Assembly: GCA_020635995.1 (NCBI GenBank)
Contig: JACJYS010000005.1
Span: forward strand, 1 to 64,000
Origin: Chitinophagales bacterium
GTDB lineage: Bacteria > Bacteroidota > Bacteroidia > Chitinophagales > UBA8649
Reading direction: 5' to 3'
Length of the DNA: 64,000 bases
The position numbers were made by a program, and so were the translations under genes. The notes beneath the pieces were generated by a model. The model saw only the letters and a program-made list of their open reading frames with translations, was not told where the DNA came from and searched no databases. Positions 19,074-28,647 of the stretch are shown here, piece after piece. Every line of letters begins with the position of its first letter. The first letter of the stretch is position 1.

Positions 19074-22000
19074 TTACTTATTTATCATCAATCTTCTGGT
19101 ATATACTTTGCCGTCTAAAATGATTTTAGCGGTGTATGTACCCGATGCCAATTCTTTTATATTGAATGGAACTGATGAATTTCCTATTCCTAATGTTTCT
19201 GTTTTATATTCTATTAATTTTCCAGTTATATCATAAAATTCTATACTAACATTAGTTTCCTTAATCATGCTAAATTGTAAAACACTACTATTATTTGCCG
19301 GATTTGGCACAAAATTTCCTACATGATTTTCATCTTTTCCACTTATACTTGCCGAACGAATATTGCTATATTCATACTGCCCATCATAGTCTATTTGTTT
19401 TAATTGATAGTAATATGTTCCTACATTTACATTATTGTCTTGATAAGCATAATGATGAATTTCGGCACTATTACCATATCCATTAGCCCAGCCTATTCTT
19501 TCAAAATTAACACCGTCTGTACTTCTTAGTATTTCAAAGCCTTCATTGTTTATTTCAGTAGCTGTAGTCCAGTTTAATTGTATAAACTGATTATTTACAG
19601 CTTTAGCTTCAAAAGAAGTAAGTTCTACAGGCAGAGGAACGTTGTGTTCAGAGCCGTGTAAATATATATCTGAGAAACTTGAAACTGCAAAATCAACATA
19701 ATATGCTTGGAAAGTGGCATCATATCCATTGCCTAATTGTGTATAATTAATAACGCCTCCAACACTTCCCGGGGGAACTCCAGTAGCATATTTAGTTATA
19801 ACTATATCACTAATATTTCTAACATCATCATCATCTTGACATCCATTTGCATCATATACAGAAACACTAATACTTGGACTTGTACTGTGATCCACTAATG
19901 ATTCATCAATTAAAGAAGCTAATTCTGCTTCAGTAAAATATAATCTTAAATTAATATCATTAGTGTACCAAGTTACATTTGTAGAGAAAAATCTAAAATA
20001 TCTACCCATATAAGCATTCATACCGGTAGAACCACAAACATCAGATGCTGTAGCATTCCCCACATTTGGAACAGTTACTGTAACATTCCCCATCATATAT
20101 CCATTATCATCTACAGATGCTATAATTTTACCATCATTATCAAATAGATGTACCCAATCATTAACTCCATTTGATGTACATGTACCTGAAGCTCCAGCAG
20201 TAGTTGTAATAATATCCGGAAGATTTACTCCTATAATTACATCATCACTACTACTTGAGCAATTGCTCGTTATAGTCCATGTACCCGTATAAGTTCCACC
20301 TGTTGAAAAGCTAACAGTAGCATTTGGAGTATTTGCGTTGCCCAATACATAAGTAACTGTACCAGGCCCACTCCATGACCATGTTCCCGTACCTACAAGT
20401 GGAGTATTTGCCCCTAATACAATATTAGAACCTCTACAAATAAAATCATCATTCCCAGCAGAAGCACTTGTTGGTGCATCTTCCGTTACGGTAACAGTAG
20501 CATTACATGTACTTGAATTTCCATTATTATCTGTAACGGTTAAGGTAACTGTATTTGTACCTACATCACTACAAGTAAATGCAGTTTTACTTAAACTTAA
20601 ACTTGCAATTCCACAAGCATCATTACTACCGTTATTTATATTTGCTGTAGTTAAAGTTCCATTACCACTTGCATCTAAAGCTAATGTATAGTTTTGACAA
20701 ATTGCTGTTGGATTTACATTATCTTCTACCGTTACTGTAGCAGTACAAGTATTTGTGTTACCATTACCATCATTTACAGTTAAGGTTACGCTGTTAGCTC
20801 CCACATCACTACAATTAAATGTATTTGGAGAAACAGATACTAAGTTTACTGTTCCACAATTATCAGATCCCGTATCATATACGTCAGCTGAAACAATACT
20901 AGCAGAACCTAAAGCGTTTAAGTAAATTGTAATATTCTGACAACTAACAGTAGGTGGTGTATTATCTACAACAGCCACATTAAATGTACAATATGCTGTA
21001 TTACCATTACCATCATTAGCCGTTAATGTTATAGTATTAGTAGAACCACTTATAGTGGAACCAATAGCTGGTGACTGCGTAATAGTAACTGTACCCGGAG
21101 GTGCACAATTGTCAGAAGCTGTTGCCAGACCTCTGTAATCTGGCAAAGTAGCTTGACAAGATGCATTAGCATTTACAGTTTGATTACCTGGACAAGATAT
21201 AATAGGATTTGTATTGTCTTGAACAGTAACAACTCTACAATTACTTGCCCACTCAGCCCCTCCACAATCTGGTGTCCCTGTTGGATTTACTGTAACAGCA
21301 TAAGTAGTAGTAGTAGTTAAACCACTTGGTGGATTATAACTTGAACCAGTAGCCCCACTTATGGCTGTCCACCCTGTAGTTGAAGTTCCAGTAGGACAAG
21401 TAACTGAACCCGTTCTTGAATACCATTGATAAGAATATGTTCCCGCAGCTCCTGAAGGTGCTGTACTAAACGCAATGTTGGCAGGATCTCCTAAAGGACA
21501 AATAGTCTCATTACCATTAGCTACAGTTCCTGGATTAAAATCAGGTAATACTGTAATTGTTACCACATCAGTCCATCTATAACAACTACCTGATTTTACT
21601 CTTCTAACAAAACATGTAGTGGTAGTTAGATTTCCTATAGTACTACCTGCTAAAGTAGTGTTATCAACACCCAATGCAGCATACCCAGAAGGAGCCGAAG
21701 CACTTGTATAACTTGAAAAATTAAAGCTACAATTTGTAGTTGAAGAATACCATTCATATTCATAAGCTTGGCAGGCAGGCAATACTCCACCCGTTGTAGC
21801 TGAAGTTTGTGTTAAAGAACTAGGTTGAGTATTATAACATATAGTTTGATTGCTACCCACAGCACCTGCTGTTAAAGCATTATAATCTGGATGCTGAAGA
21901 TTCGTATTATAGGTACCTGCACCACCATTGGCATTACCTGTACCTGCAGCTACAGATATAGATGCAGAGTTAGTATATGTACCACATGGGTTTACAAAAA

Positions 22001-23714
22001 CTTTTATACGTCCTCCTCCTCCTCCTCCTCCCGAAGCACCTGCTGTAGCATTATTAAAATACGCTCCTGTTCCTTTTGCTCCTCCTGCTCCTCCATTTCC
22101 ACCCTCCGCTTGAAGTGTTCCTGTTAGACTAATATTGCCTGCTGCAGCTAACAAAATTCCACCACCAGAACCTCCACCGGCTCCTCCGCCACCACCACCA
22201 GAACCTGAGTATGTTCTTTCATCACAACCTCCAGACAAATCACCACAACATTCTCCAGTTTCATAACTATTACCGCCTTTACCACCAGCACCACCATTAG
22301 CTCCGTTCATATATATAGCTCCAGGCACTGTTAAATTGCAAGAAGCATTTAAAAGCACACCTCCACCTCCAGCACCACCAGAAGAACCACTAGTAACACC
22401 TGAAGGTCCTCTTCCTCCTCCTCCAGCTCCTCCTCCTCCTGAACCAAAGTCTATATCAAATCCAGTAGATGTACCATACGTATCTGTTCCTGCATTACCT
22501 CCTGTTGCTCCGCCTCCATAATCATCTTTAGTATTACAAGTAGCAGTATTACACCCCGTTTCATCTCCTCCTCTACCTCCAGAACCTCCAGCACCAGCAA
22601 AGCCTCCATAACCACCACCTTCAGCTCCTCCTCCGCCTCCAGCACCTTCTATTAATCCCCCTTCGTCATCCCAATTATTGCATTGTTGCTTTACCCCATT
22701 TCTATATGCTGCTGTACCGCCTGCTGTACCACCTGCTGTACCACCACCCGTACTTCCTCCATTACCGCCATATAATCTTAAGTCTCTACAATTATCTTTA
22801 TCCCAACAATAAGTAATTCCCCTTCCATCGGTGTATCCTCCCTCACTCCACAATGCTCCATAGCTACCACCACCACCACCTGCTGCACCTCTTCCATTTC
22901 CATCTATTGTGCCATTAATTGTTATATTATTGGCATTAACCTCTAGTAAGCACCCATTTGCAACATATACAGTAACACCACTATTAACTGTAAAATCATT
23001 AGCACCTAAATTATAAGTTCCAGACATAGTAACATTGCTAGTTAAAGTAAGGTCACCACCACTATAGTTACCTCTAGGGATAACTGCATCTGAAGAAACT
23101 GAATAACCATAACAGTTTATACCTCTTCTTACTCTATAATAAGTATATTGAGGGTTAGTAGCGGCAGTTATAGTATAAGTAGAACTAGTAGCTCCTGAAA
23201 TATTTGTCCAAGAAGAACCATCATTACTTCCTTGCCATTGGTAGCTTCCTGTACCTCCAGAATTACTTAATACTGTATTGTTACAATTGTATGCTATTGA
23301 GGGCTTTGCTCCTCCGTCATGATATATTTGCTTAACTGTTAGAGTATGAGATGCTGCAACCCAATTACAATTATTGTGCCTTACATAAAGGTAATAAGTT
23401 CCAGCTACAGGCAACTCAACTGTATAAGATCCAGTTGTTACATTACTTATTACGTATGAGTCTGTATATCCCGTAGGACCATCTACATAAATATATGTGT
23501 TGCTTCCACCTGATACAGAAAAAGTAAATCTATCACCAGCATCTAATGCTGTTATTTCTACTCGCTGAGTAAATGCAACATTAGAATATGTTCTTGTCCC
23601 ATTACATTCTGGGTCAGTTTGAGTAGAATGTTGATTATAATAAGTTGTACATTGGCTATATGTTTCAAAAGAAATAAATAGTGCTGTAAAAATTAAAAGT
23701 ATATATTTTTTCAT
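19074..23714 (-). CDS. giant secreted protein with glycine-rich region, HYR-like repeats and T9SS type-A sorting domain
   Basis: This is a 1546-aa exported protein with a signal peptide (residues 1-20). Next come a PPC-like beta domain (about 40-130) and an Ig-like segment. A long glycine-rich region spans about 270-640, with many GGGGG and GGAGG runs and scattered Cys pairs. Three HYR-like repeats follow, starting with NPIISCPGN, TPPTVSCQN and NPTAICQNY. The last ~450 residues are homologous to the 1252-aa protein at 14919, including the Asp-rich GCQDDDDV motif, the EINNEGFE fibronectin-like segment and the sorting domain, whose final 26 residues are identical. It probably forms a surface or matrix structure. 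The start is 23 bp after the small exported gene upstream, so they may be co-transcribed. Confidence 0.82.
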   Translation of the reverse strand: MKKYILLIFTALFISFETYSQCTTYYNQHSTQTDPECNGTRTYSNVAFTQRVEITALDAGDRFTFSVSGGSNTYIYVDGPTGYTDSYVISNVTTGSYTVELPVAGTYYLYVRHNNCNWVAASHTLTVKQIYHDGGAKPSIAYNCNNTVLSNSGGTGSYQWQGSNDGSSWTNISGATSSTYTITAATNPQYTYYRVRRGINCYGYSVSSDAVIPRGNYSGGDLTLTSNVTMSGTYNLGANDFTVNSGVTVYVANGCLLEVNANNITINGTIDGNGRGAAGGGGGSYGALWSEGGYTDGRGITYCWDKDNCRDLRLYGGNGGSTGGGTAGGTAGGTAAYRNGVKQQCNNWDDEGGLIEGAGGGGGAEGGGYGGFAGAGGSGGRGGDETGCNTATCNTKDDYGGGATGGNAGTDTYGTSTGFDIDFGSGGGGAGGGGRGPSGVTSGSSGGAGGGGVLLNASCNLTVPGAIYMNGANGGAGGKGGNSYETGECCGDLSGGCDERTYSGSGGGGGGAGGGSGGGILLAAAGNISLTGTLQAEGGNGGAGGAKGTGAYFNNATAGASGGGGGGGRIKVFVNPCGTYTNSASISVAAGTGNANGGAGTYNTNLQHPDYNALTAGAVGSNQTICYNTQPSSLTQTSATTGGVLPACQAYEYEWYSSTTNCSFNFSSYTSASAPSGYAALGVDNTTLAGSTIGNLTTTTCFVRRVKSGSCYRWTDVVTITVLPDFNPGTVANGNETICPLGDPANIAFSTAPSGAAGTYSYQWYSRTGSVTCPTGTSTTGWTAISGATGSSYNPPSGLTTTTTYAVTVNPTGTPDCGGAEWASNCRVVTVQDNTNPIISCPGNQTVNANASCQATLPDYRGLATASDNCAPPGTVTITQSPAIGSTISGSTNTITLTANDGNGNTAYCTFNVAVVDNTPPTVSCQNITIYLNALGSASIVSADVYDTGSDNCGTVNLVSVSPNTFNCSDVGANSVTLTVNDGNGNTNTCTATVTVEDNVNPTAICQNYTLALDASGNGTLTTANINNGSNDACGIASLSLSKTAFTCSDVGTNTVTLTVTDNNGNSSTCNATVTVTEDAPTSASAGNDDFICRGSNIVLGANTPLVGTGTWSWSGPGTVTYVLGNANTPNATVSFSTGGTYTGTWTITSNCSSSSDDVIIGVNLPDIITTTAGASGTCTSNGVNDWVHLFDNDGKIIASVDDNGYMMGNVTVTVPNVGNATASDVCGSTGMNAYMGRYFRFFSTNVTWYTNDINLRLYFTEAELASLIDESLVDHSTSPSISVSVYDANGCQDDDDVRNISDIVITKYATGVPPGSVGGVINYTQLGNGYDATFQAYYVDFAVSSFSDIYLHGSEHNVPLPVELTSFEAKAVNNQFIQLNWTTATEINNEGFEILRSTDGVNFERIGWANGYGNSAEIHHYAYQDNNVNVGTYYYQLKQIDYDGQYEYSNIRSASISGKDENHVGNFVPNPANNSSVLQFSMIKETNVSIEFYDITGKLIEYKTETLGIGNSSVPFNIKELASGTYTAKIILDGKVYTRRLMINK

Positions 23715-23737
23715 GGCTTTAGTTTTTTGGTTAGTTA

Positions 23738-24103
23738 CTAATTGTCAGATTTTTTTGATTCTATGAATGTTCTAAATTCAGGATGTTTTATATACCATTG
23801 ATATAGATCATTTAGATATAAAACAACATCCTCTTGAGTAGGATTATCTTTTTGAATAGCTTGAAATTTCGGATAGCTTGGGAATTTCTTAAAAATATTA
23901 AAACCCCAAACATTTTGAAAATGTATTTCAACCATTTCATCAGAAAATGAAAAAAGAATGGGTTGAGGATTGTATATAAATGTAGATTTATAATCATCAT
24001 AAGACCACTTACCTATATAACTCTCATTACTCTCAAACGACTTTTGAGAAAATGAAAAACCATAAACGAGTATAAAAATGATAGAAATGTAAAATGCTTT
24101 CAT
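23738..24103 (-). CDS. small exported protein, unknown function
   Basis: The 121-aa protein begins MKAFYISIIFILVYGFSFSQ, a clear signal peptide with cleavage after SFS-Q likely. The mature part has conserved-looking aromatic residues (IGKWSYDDYKS, WGFNIFKKFPSYP) and no motif I can name. It is 23 bp upstream of, and co-directional with, the 1546-aa giant, so it may be a co-transcribed partner. I do not recognise a family. Confidence 0.6.
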   Translation of the reverse strand: MKAFYISIIFILVYGFSFSQKSFESNESYIGKWSYDDYKSTFIYNPQPILFSFSDEMVEIHFQNVWGFNIFKKFPSYPKFQAIQKDNPTQEDVVLYLNDLYQWYIKHPEFRTFIESKKSDN

Positions 24104-24165
24104 GATTTAGAAGTTTAACGGTAAATAATATCAAATACTGTACCAAGTTAATAAAAAAAAAGTAT

Positions 24166-26787
24166 TTATAAAAATTCTTGCCTAATTATTTTTGCATCTC
24201 CATGGTTCGGAGCCAATTTTTCTCCAATTTCTAAATATTTTTTTAGCATTTCTATATTAGATAGCTTTCCGTAAGCATAAGCTATGTTTAAATACGCTTC
24301 CGGTACTTGAGGATTGTTTTTAATTATTTCTTTATTTAGGTCTATTACATTATTATAATTCCCTAAATCATATTCTAATGAAGATAGATTGAAATATAAA
24401 TCAATATTATAACCCGCGTATTCTATATATTTTTTTATGTTAGTAACTGCTTTTATTTTATTGCCTTGCTGTAAATATAAATCTGCCAACGACAAATAAA
24501 CATCATAAAATGTACTGTCTTTTTCAATAACATAATTATAATGTTTTATGGCTTCATCATCTAATTTTAATATTTCATCAACCCGAGCTAAATCATAATG
24601 CGAATTAAAAAAATCGGGATAAATTTTTAGTGCCTGCTCTAAATGGGTTTTAGCCTGTTTAACGTTTTCAACGTTAATTCCACTTGGCTTAGTGGTTTCT
24701 TTTTTCATTATAGTATGAGCCATTAAAGAATGTAATTTAGCTGACTGAGGGAAATTCTTTACATCCGTTGAAAATAATTTATAAGGAGTTTCCCATTTTT
24801 GAACTCTAAAAAATGAAACTAACACAAAAGTCAATATTAATATGCCTAATAACGATAAACTAATTTTTTCACTTTTCAAAATTTTAAAAATCAACGATAT
24901 TAATATAATGGAAAATGGTAAAACTAAAATAAATGCCAATCTATCTGCAACAATGCCGGGTATAACTTCAAAAATATTTGAAATACTTACTAATGTAATT
25001 GCCGATAATAAAATGCTCCACAAAACAATTTTTTCTTTCCTAAAAAAATAAGTTAAAAAAGCTCCTGCGACTATTAAACCAAACAATATAAAAAACTGAT
25101 TTAGAGGGCTGAGAATGGGATTAATAATATTGTATCCATAATAAGAAGATAAGGGATAAGGCACTAATATTTTTTTTAAATAGAATAAAGCACTACTTAT
25201 ACTTTGTCCGTTTTGTATAGTATTATTTTTATAATAGTAATAAGGATTTTCGGTTAAATCAATAACCCTTGAAGAATAATCGGTATTTTGATGAATATAC
25301 TCTTCATTAATAATTTCTTCTATTTCATAATCTCTAAATTCTGAAAAAACTCTATTTGGATATGAATAATCAACGTAAGAAATCAGGAAAAAACTAATTA
25401 GTATTAATGTAATCATTTTTAAATAAAGAACTTTAGATAAAGATGCCTTAGTGTCTTTCAAAAATGCATTTACAATAATAAATATGATGAGTAACAAATT
25501 AAAAACATCATAAAGTACATTGTTATTTTCTTGAATAGTATAAAATAAATCTATAGAAAATATAATAAGGAATCCAAACAATATATAATTGATAATCTTC
25601 TTGTTTTTAAGCTGTAAAAGATGCAATGCCGTATATAAAATTGGAAGAATTACTCTCGTATCAACTTTCTGCTTACTATAAGAAATCCATATTCCAATAA
25701 TTATATAAACAGTAATAAACAGCCATTCTTTTTTTATTTTAATTCTATTGAATGAAAACAAATTACTTTGATATATGACCAATGTAATTAATATTACCAT
25801 CCAATAATTCTCTTCTATAATGAGAAATAAATAGGCAGGAAACAATAAGCTAAGCTTTAGATAATTATCCGATAAAATTTTATTCTTAAATAATAATGGC
25901 ACTATCATGAATAAAATATACCATCTCCCACCTTGATAGGCTATAAACAAACTTGCTACAACAATAGCTATTAATATAAAGACACCAAAATATCTACTCT
26001 CTTTATCTAAAAATTTTTGTCTTAGTAATGAATAACTATTAATTACGATAAGACTTATTGAAACCAATAAAAATATTGCAATCAATTTACTAATAACAAA
26101 AGAATCCTTAATAGAAATAATTACAAAAGGTATATAACTTAAAATAAGCAAGCCTAAATTCCACCAATTTAATTGCCTCAACAACACCACTAAAAATGGC
26201 AAACTCACAACTAAAGCCAATGCACTTTGCTTAGAGTATATAGCTAAAAAATTGCAGAGAGCTACCAACAAAAACAAATACCAGCGTTTAGAATCTATGG
26301 CTTTCATTGATATTATCAATCCTAAAAAGGGAAATAGAAATGCTAATAACTCTTCCCTATTCTTTATACTTGCCACCGCTTCTACATGTAGAGGGTGCAC
26401 TAAAAATAATAAGGTAATTAATAGTGGTATCCACTTGCTGGGAAACGGTATATAAGTAGATAAAAAATAAAATATCAAACTACATATAAGTATATATAAT
26501 ACTACATTAACAAAATGACTAAAATGAGGATTCTCGCCAAATAACTGATATTCTATAGCAAAAGTAATTTGAGATACAGGTCTATAACCATATTTATACC
26601 CCATATCATCTTCATAATAATATCCTTCTAATATTTCTTTTATGCCATCAAAACCTTTTTCTACTCGTTTGTTTCCTACAGTTACAAGCTCATCATCCAT
26701 ATTAAATTTATAGCCTATAGACTGACCATAAATGAGCAAAGTAAGTACGGCTATAACAAAATAATTATAACTATTTTTCCATTTCAC
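24166..26787 (-). CDS. TMTC-like polytopic membrane glycosyltransferase with C-terminal TPRs
   Basis: The 873-aa protein has an N-terminal membrane helix, then a luminal-type loop with DDE at about residues 30-32. YGYRPV and HFSHFVNVVLYIL come next, then HPLHVEAVASIKNREE near residue 130. This series matches the GT-C fold of TMTC/PMT-like O-mannosyltransferases. About a dozen membrane segments follow to residue ~660. At least four TPRs fill about 690-860 (for example EQALKIYPDFFNSHYDLARV). It may glycosylate exported proteins using a polyprenyl-phosphate sugar. It lies beside three secreted giants, but functional linkage is only inferred. A TATATTTG motif lies 5 bp before the ATG. Confidence 0.75.
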   Translation of the reverse strand: MKWKNSYNYFVIAVLTLLIYGQSIGYKFNMDDELVTVGNKRVEKGFDGIKEILEGYYYEDDMGYKYGYRPVSQITFAIEYQLFGENPHFSHFVNVVLYILICSLIFYFLSTYIPFPSKWIPLLITLLFLVHPLHVEAVASIKNREELLAFLFPFLGLIISMKAIDSKRWYLFLLVALCNFLAIYSKQSALALVVSLPFLVVLLRQLNWWNLGLLILSYIPFVIISIKDSFVISKLIAIFLLVSISLIVINSYSLLRQKFLDKESRYFGVFILIAIVVASLFIAYQGGRWYILFMIVPLLFKNKILSDNYLKLSLLFPAYLFLIIEENYWMVILITLVIYQSNLFSFNRIKIKKEWLFITVYIIIGIWISYSKQKVDTRVILPILYTALHLLQLKNKKIINYILFGFLIIFSIDLFYTIQENNNVLYDVFNLLLIIFIIVNAFLKDTKASLSKVLYLKMITLILISFFLISYVDYSYPNRVFSEFRDYEIEEIINEEYIHQNTDYSSRVIDLTENPYYYYKNNTIQNGQSISSALFYLKKILVPYPLSSYYGYNIINPILSPLNQFFILFGLIVAGAFLTYFFRKEKIVLWSILLSAITLVSISNIFEVIPGIVADRLAFILVLPFSIILISLIFKILKSEKISLSLLGILILTFVLVSFFRVQKWETPYKLFSTDVKNFPQSAKLHSLMAHTIMKKETTKPSGINVENVKQAKTHLEQALKIYPDFFNSHYDLARVDEILKLDDEAIKHYNYVIEKDSTFYDVYLSLADLYLQQGNKIKAVTNIKKYIEYAGYNIDLYFNLSSLEYDLGNYNNVIDLNKEIIKNNPQVPEAYLNIAYAYGKLSNIEMLKKYLEIGEKLAPNHGDAKIIRQEFL

Positions 26788-26791
26788 ATTT

Positions 26792-26799
26792 CAAATATA
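26792..26799 (-). promoter_or_regulatory. -7 motif TATATTTG for the TMTC-like gene
   Basis: The minus-strand TATATTTG ends 5 bp before the start codon at 26787. The predicted transcription start therefore falls at or very near the ATG, implying a leaderless or nearly leaderless mRNA. Confidence 0.45.
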
Positions 26800-26809
26800 A
26801 TACTTTGGC

Positions 26810-26841
26810 TTGTAGTATTATAGGCTGATTACTTATCTTTA
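26810..26841 (+). promoter_or_regulatory. promoter of cysS (TTG, 21-bp spacer, TATCTTTA)
   Basis: A -33 TTG at 26810-26812 is followed after 21 bp by TATCTTTA (one mismatch to TAnnTTTG) at 26834-26841. The ATG is at 26850, so the leader would be only a few bases. It lies back to back with the divergent promoter at 26792-26799. Confidence 0.4.
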
Positions 26842-26849
26842 CACCACTT

Positions 26850-28325
26850 ATGAATTCAACATTAAAAATATACAACACGCTAACGAAACAAAAAGAAGAA
26901 TTTAAACCTATAAACCCTCCTTTTGTGGGCATGTATGTTTGTGGTCCTACGGTGTACAACGAAGTTCATTTAGGCAATCTCCGACAGTTTATTAGTTTTG
27001 ACGTAGTATATAGATACTTACTTCATTTGGGCTATAAAGTTAGGTATGTTAGAAACATTACAGATGTAGGACACTTAACAGATGATGGCGATAATGGAGA
27101 AGATAAAATAGAAAAAATGGCTTTAGCTCAAAAATTAGAGCCCATGGAAATAGTGCAACGCTACACCAATAGTTTTCATCAAGTGAGTCATTTGTTTAAT
27201 TTAAAAAACCCCGATATTGAACCCACCGCCACAGGACATTTAATAGAGCAAATAGAAATGATACAGCGTATTATTAACAACGGATATGCTTACGAAGTAA
27301 ATGGTTCTGTTTATTTTGATGTAAAAAAATACATTGAAGACCACGATTATGGCACATTATCGGGTAGAAAAGTAGATGAACTGCTTGAGCAAACAAGGGA
27401 AGAATTAGAAGGCTCTGACGAAAAAAGATTTTTTGCCGATTTTGGTTTATGGAAAGCTGCATCGCCAAATACTATTATGAAATGGAACTCTCCATGGGGC
27501 GTGGGCGTGCCCGGCTGGCATTTAGAATGTTCTGTTATGAGTACAAAATATTTGGGGCAAGAATTTGATATTCATGGCGGTGGTATGGATTTAAAGTTCC
27601 CACATCACGAATGCGAAATAGCCCAAAGTGTAGGTGCAGATGGCAAAGCTCCCGTTAAATATTGGATGCATGGCAATATGCTTACTGTAAATAACGACAA
27701 AATGAGCAAAAGTAAAGGCAATGCCTTTTTGCCCATGGAATTAGTAACCGGCAACCACCCTATTTTAAATAAAGGATACGCTCCTATGGTTATTAGGTTT
27801 TTTATACTTCAAAGCCACTACAGCAGTACTTTAGATTTTAGCAATGAAGCCTTAGATGCTGCCGAAAAAGGCTATACAAGATTAAGCAATGCTTTCAAAT
27901 TAATAGATAAATTAGAAATCCATAAGGAAAAACAAAATACGGATAAAGTATTAGCCGAATTAAAAGAGCAATGCTACAACAATATGAACGATGATTTTAA
28001 CACACCAAAAACTATTGCAGTTTTGTTTGATGTAGCAAGTATAATTAATAAAGTTTATAGCAAAACTGAAAGTATTAGCCAAGAAGGATTAGACATAATA
28101 AAGACATTAAAAGAAGGCATACTTGAAGATGTTTTAGGCTTAAAAATTGAAAGTACTAATGAAAACTCTGTAATAGACCCGGTAATGGATTTGCTAATAG
28201 AATTAAGAAACGATGCCCGAAGCGAAAAAAACTGGACAGTTTCCGATAAAATTAGAGATGGTTTGCAAAAAGCAGGCATACAATTAAAAGACGGAAAAGA
28301 AGGAACTACTTGGAACGTAAACTAA
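26850..28325 (+). CDS. cysS: cysteinyl-tRNA synthetase
   Basis: This 491-aa class I aminoacyl-tRNA synthetase charges tRNA-Cys. It has CGPTVYNEVHLGN near the N-terminus (the HIGH-type motif plus a zinc-ligand Cys). WHLECSVMS and HHECEIAQS provide the other zinc ligands, and KMSKSKGN lies at about residues 284-291. The C-terminal DALR and anticodon-binding parts are present and the length is normal. It is a single-copy housekeeping gene, divergent from the TMTC-like gene and followed by a DUF3817 gene 27 bp after the stop. Confidence 0.97.
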   Translation: MNSTLKIYNTLTKQKEEFKPINPPFVGMYVCGPTVYNEVHLGNLRQFISFDVVYRYLLHLGYKVRYVRNITDVGHLTDDGDNGEDKIEKMALAQKLEPMEIVQRYTNSFHQVSHLFNLKNPDIEPTATGHLIEQIEMIQRIINNGYAYEVNGSVYFDVKKYIEDHDYGTLSGRKVDELLEQTREELEGSDEKRFFADFGLWKAASPNTIMKWNSPWGVGVPGWHLECSVMSTKYLGQEFDIHGGGMDLKFPHHECEIAQSVGADGKAPVKYWMHGNMLTVNNDKMSKSKGNAFLPMELVTGNHPILNKGYAPMVIRFFILQSHYSSTLDFSNEALDAAEKGYTRLSNAFKLIDKLEIHKEKQNTDKVLAELKEQCYNNMNDDFNTPKTIAVLFDVASIINKVYSKTESISQEGLDIIKTLKEGILEDVLGLKIESTNENSVIDPVMDLLIELRNDARSEKNWTVSDKIRDGLQKAGIQLKDGKEGTTWNVN

Positions 28326-28352
28326 TTATTAGTGATTAATTATTAATTAAAA

Positions 28353-28637
28353 ATGAACAATACGAATCTTTTTAAAATACTTGCCATTACCGAAGGAATA
28401 AGTTTTTTACTAATATTGTTTATCACCATGCCTTTAAAATATTTTGCAGATATGCCAATGCCTAATAAAATTGTAGGAATGGCACACGGTTTTTTATTTA
28501 TTGCTTATGTAGTTATGGTTTTTATGGTAAAAAACAAATTTAAGTGGACAAAACAGCAAACTATGTTAGCCTTATTAGCTTCTATTATACCTTTTGGCAC
28601 TTTCTATATTGAAAAAAAATTTGTCCCAAAAAATTAA
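28353..28637 (+). CDS. DUF3817 small integral membrane protein
   Basis: The 94-aa protein has three hydrophobic segments. The pattern FKILAITEGISFLLILF followed by MPNKIVGMAHGFLFI and LLASIIPFGTFYIEKK is the DUF3817 signature, in which conserved Glu, His and the PFG turn lie in or near membrane helices. The function is unknown. It is co-directional with cysS upstream and with the M28 peptidase gene 10 bp downstream. Confidence 0.82.
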   Translation: MNNTNLFKILAITEGISFLLILFITMPLKYFADMPMPNKIVGMAHGFLFIAYVVMVFMVKNKFKWTKQQTMLALLASIIPFGTFYIEKKFVPKN

Positions 28638-28647
28638 ATCTTCTAAA

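Noticed and set aside
21891..22521. Proline-rich plus-strand frames opposite the glycine-rich region
   Set aside because: They are the complement of GGN codons of the real minus-strand gene, so their proline runs are an artefact.
5209..23714. The repeat-rich giant genes as CRISPR-like or tandem-repeat arrays
   Set aside because: The repeats are protein-level beta-domain repeats (SprB, PKD, HYR) in continuous reading frames, with no uniform spacer-repeat structure.
28594..28647. Upstream extension of the M28 peptidase start to 28594
   Set aside because: It would overlap the DUF3817 gene and disrupt the lipoprotein signal that begins at 28648.
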